A program made the translations under genes and the position numbers. 64,000 bases of DNA. It comes from Acidocella sp. 20-57-95. Lineage in GTDB: Bacteria > Pseudomonadota > Alphaproteobacteria > Acetobacterales > Acetobacteraceae. A model generated the notes under the pieces. The model made no database searches. It was not told the origin of the DNA and saw only the letters and a list, made by a program, of their open reading frames with translations. The stretch lies in the NCBI GenBank assembly GCA_002255575.1, contig NCAT01000009.1, positions 62,001 through 126,000 of the forward strand, written 5' to 3'. Shown here piece by piece: positions 62,178-64,000 of this stretch. Each line of letters begins with the position of its first letter. The stretch's first letter is position 1.

Positions 62178-62992
62178 TATTTTGCAACCCGTAAGCCGGA
62201 AACTGCATAGCGGTGGCTGGCGCCCAAACGGTTTGAAACGGCTTCCGCGGCGCGGCTGAGCGCTGGAAGATATGATATTAGCGTACGTTTGGTCAGACGC
62301 TGCACGGGGCCAGAGACTCCCACCGCTGCAGCAATCTCATTATCTCCCGAAAATACCGGAACCGCGATTGACCGCACGCCGATTTCGCCTTCTTCATAAT
62401 CAGTCGCATAGCCACGCTCAGCGATCTGCTTTAGCTCATTAATGAAGGCCACACTGTCGGTAATGGTGTTTGATGTCTGCCGCGGCAAGCCACGCTCGAT
62501 AATGCGCGCAATATCTTCCGGCGCACTAAAGGCCAGTAACGCCTTGCCTTCCGCCGAACAATGCGGTGGCAGCCGCATACCCATGTGCGAGCGCACCTTA
62601 ATCGCGCTGGGGCTTTCCAGACTGTTCAAATAAATCAGGCTGTCGTCACGCATGATGGCGAGGTTGACCGACTCACGGGTCTTTTCACGCAGCTCGCGCA
62701 AAAACACCTTCGCTTCATTATAGATATCGAGCTTACGGCGCGCCAACATTCCCAATTCAAATATAGTCATGCCCAAGCGGTATTTGCCGGTTTCTTTATT
62801 CTGGTCGAGCATTCCAGCATCCAGCAGCGTGGTGGCCAAACGGTGTACGGTGCTCTTGGCAAGCCCCAACCGCCGCGACAGCGCCCCAATCCCGAGCTCG
62901 CTATGTTCATCGGAAAAGCATTTTAACAACAGCATGGCTGTTGCGACCGATGACAACCTTCCCTCTTTCTGGACTTTTTGATCGTTCCGCAT
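62177..62992 (-). CDS. IclR-family regulator 2
   Basis: A 271-residue regulator. The winged helix-turn-helix (about 12-75) has SSVATAMLLLKCFSDEHSELGIG (two parts) and ALSRRLGLAKSTVHRLATTL; the IclR effector domain (about 90-260) has SVNLAIMRDDSLIYLNSLES and PPHCSAEGKALLAF. It heads the EutA-like/bicupin operon and diverges from tctA. I chose ATG 62992 (AGGAG upstream); starts at 63022 or 63028 are possible, but they lie within or before the predicted transcript start. Operators overlap its promoter and start codon, pointing to autorepression. Confidence 0.85.
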   Translation of the reverse strand: MRNDQKVQKEGRLSSVATAMLLLKCFSDEHSELGIGALSRRLGLAKSTVHRLATTLLDAGMLDQNKETGKYRLGMTIFELGMLARRKLDIYNEAKVFLRELREKTRESVNLAIMRDDSLIYLNSLESPSAIKVRSHMGMRLPPHCSAEGKALLAFSAPEDIARIIERGLPRQTSNTITDSVAFINELKQIAERGYATDYEEGEIGVRSIAVPVFSGDNEIAAAVGVSGPVQRLTKRTLISYLPALSRAAEAVSNRLGASHRYAVSGLRVAK

Positions 62993-63046
62993 AACGGAAT
63001 GGCTCTCCTTTATGCGGAACATAGACATAGCCGGTGGCCGGGTCAA
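62985..63046 (-). promoter_or_regulatory. Promoter and tandem operators of iclR-2
   Basis: On the - strand, TTGACC (63041-63046) and TATGTT (63018-63023) are 17 bp apart. TTCCGCATAACGGAA at 62985-62999 has perfect 5-bp arms and overlaps the start codon; CTCCTTTATGCGGAA at 63005-63019 matches it at 13 of 15 positions and overlaps the -10. The two centres are 20 bp apart, about two helical turns. Confidence 0.65.
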
Positions 63047-63220
63047 GAAAAATTTCAAAGCCATTGTGAAGGTGCGATTTTGCAGCACCGCCGAGCAAAC
63101 GAATTTGCTCATTGTGCCGAACACTCAAATCAAGCCAGTCGTAATTAAAACCTGCAATGTTCGAAACAAACCATCCCACGCTGCGGCGCAACAAAGGCAA
63201 TCATTGTGCTTTGTGCTGGC
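63047..63220. other. Remaining part of the 445-bp iclR-2/tctA divergent region
   Basis: No gene is convincing here. TGTTCGAAACA near 63157 is a partial GTTCG-type half-site, and GTGCCGAACAC near 63116 is another. The iclR-2 promoter lies to the left and the tctA promoter to the right. Confidence 0.4.
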
Positions 63221-63272
63221 TTGACGAAATCACCAATGCCCGTATTATGCGACAAAGGTTCGCAATACGCAC
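63221..63272 (+). promoter_or_regulatory. Promoter and IclR-type operator of tctA
   Basis: TTGACG (63221-63226) and TATTAT (63243-63248) are 16 bp apart. The operator GTTCGCAATACGCAC lies at 63258-63272, 9 bp beyond the -10, close to the PcaR-type GTTCG-N5-CGCAC site known from aromatic regulators (from memory). The leader to tctA is about 180 nt. Confidence 0.75.
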
Positions 63273-63437
63273 AACGGTGCTTGTTTATGCGGGGTCGGGG
63301 GAAGTTCATGTTGATGCAAAAATAGCCTTCATCGGCTGGCGGTCGTATCGTGCGGCGCGCCGGTGTGGTTTCATATAAATCAGCAATTTAAACTGATCAT
63401 AAACATTGCAGTGCCTGGTTAGGGCGGGGAAGAAAAA

Positions 63438-64000
63438 ATGTTAAGTGTCTGGATGAGCGGCTTTGAGAGCCTTTTTGTATTAAAGGATATGCTTTACCTC
63501 GTCGCTGGCGTTGGCTTTGGGATGTTTTTCGGACTCGTACCGGGCCTGGGCGGTACGACCGGACTTACGCTTCTGATTCCTTTGACGTTCGGGCTTGATA
63601 CGGCGACCTCGATTGCATTGTCTGCTGGCGTCATGGGCGGCGTGCCGATGGGCGGTTCAATTTCCGCTATTCTGATTAACTCACCCGGCTCGGCACCAAA
63701 TGCTGCCACGTGTTTGGATGGTTTCCCCCTGGCGCGTAAAGGCCAGGGCGGCCTTGCGATCGGTGCTGCTGCAAGTGCGAATGCGCTCGGCGGTATCATC
63801 GGCACCTTCGCGCTGCTCGCGATCATTCCCATTGCCCGCAGCATCGTGCTGTCCTTCGGGCCACCGCAATTCTTCCTGATGTGCGTGTTCGGCTTGGTCA
63901 TCGTCTCACTTACATCGGGGGGTAAACTGCTTGAAGGTCTTTTGATCGGCTTTCTCGGCCTGATGATCTCGACCATTGGCTATGATGCTGTGACCGGCGA
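63438..64000 (+). CDS. tctA: TctA-family large transporter subunit (partial)
   Basis: The first 187 residues of a TctA-type membrane protein; the rest lies beyond the window. It has MFFGLVPGLGGTTGLTLLIP (near 28-48), GGVPMGGSISAILINSPGSAP (in two parts, near 70-92) and LDGFPLARKGQGGLAIGAAA (near 95-115), all hallmarks of the family. GGGGAAG precedes the ATG. With TctB (46 kb) and the two TctC receptors it should import a carboxylate. It diverges from iclR-2 and its promoter carries the shared operator. Confidence 0.9.
   Translation, partial: MLSVWMSGFESLFVLKDMLYLVAGVGFGMFFGLVPGLGGTTGLTLLIPLTFGLDTATSIALSAGVMGGVPMGGSISAILINSPGSAPNAATCLDGFPLARKGQGGLAIGAAASANALGGIIGTFALLAIIPIARSIVLSFGPPQFFLMCVFGLVIVSLTSGGKLLEGLLIGFLGLMISTIGYDAVTG

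Overview
The window is a 64 kb piece of a chromosome from an alphaproteobacterium, most likely a member of the Acetobacteraceae/Rhodospirillales. I infer this from the moderately high GC content, the compact flagellar operon style, the protein sequences and the mix of organic-acid catabolic genes; no rRNA or other taxonomic marker is present. No tRNA, CRISPR array, transposase or integrase was seen.

Region 1 (1-14.6 kb, + strand) is a flagellar locus: the end of flhA, then fliA, motA, motB, a small unknown membrane protein, fliH, fliI, fliJ, flgL, a very large sulfotransferase/glycosyltransferase, flgA, flagellin, fliD, fliS, flgM and flgN. Many neighbours overlap by ATGA. It covers export ATPase, stator, filament, chaperones, the flagellar sigma factor and its anti-sigma factor. 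The 3' end of fliI appears to carry a one-base frame disruption.

Region 2 (14.6-24.9 kb) is mostly metabolism: asd, a PaaG-like enoyl-CoA hydratase/isomerase, leucyl aminopeptidase, CysQ, a Gly/His-rich lipoprotein, trpBA, ethanolamine ammonia-lyase eutBC and an MFS exporter. Region 3 (25.0-31.5 kb) is a lactate module: lutABC followed by two close lactate permease paralogues, separated by clear terminators. Region 4 (31.6-39.6 kb) holds fhs, pyk, selO, a rhodanese, recQ and a CBS-BON protein.

Region 5 (39.7-64 kb, nearly all - strand) is the most unusual part: an aromatic/organic-acid catabolic island bounded by two IclR regulators. It has an AAHS-type MFS importer, parts of a tripartite tricarboxylate transporter (two TctC/Bug binding proteins, a TctB, and a divergent TctA cut by the window edge), an outer-membrane porin, a two-subunit molybdenum hydroxylase, a phthalate-dioxygenase-like Rieske oxygenase with a separate Rieske ferredoxin and flavoprotein reductase, a homologue of 4,5-dihydroxyphthalate decarboxylase, a split CHR transporter, two single cupins and two bicupins. 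The two bicupins alternate with two EutA-like ATPases of the ethanolamine ammonia-lyase reactivase family, so [EutA-like + bicupin] is present twice in tandem. One EutA-like protein has a long His-rich tail and one cupin has a His-rich head, suggesting metal handling. Three promoters (for the second binding protein, the Rieske operon and tctA) share one layout: -35, -10, then a 15-bp palindrome of the form GTTCG-N5-CGNAC. A related pair of sites overlaps the promoter and start codon of the second iclR. I infer an IclR-controlled regulon for uptake and breakdown of an unidentified aromatic carboxylate, with the EutA-like/bicupin pairs as its least understood component.
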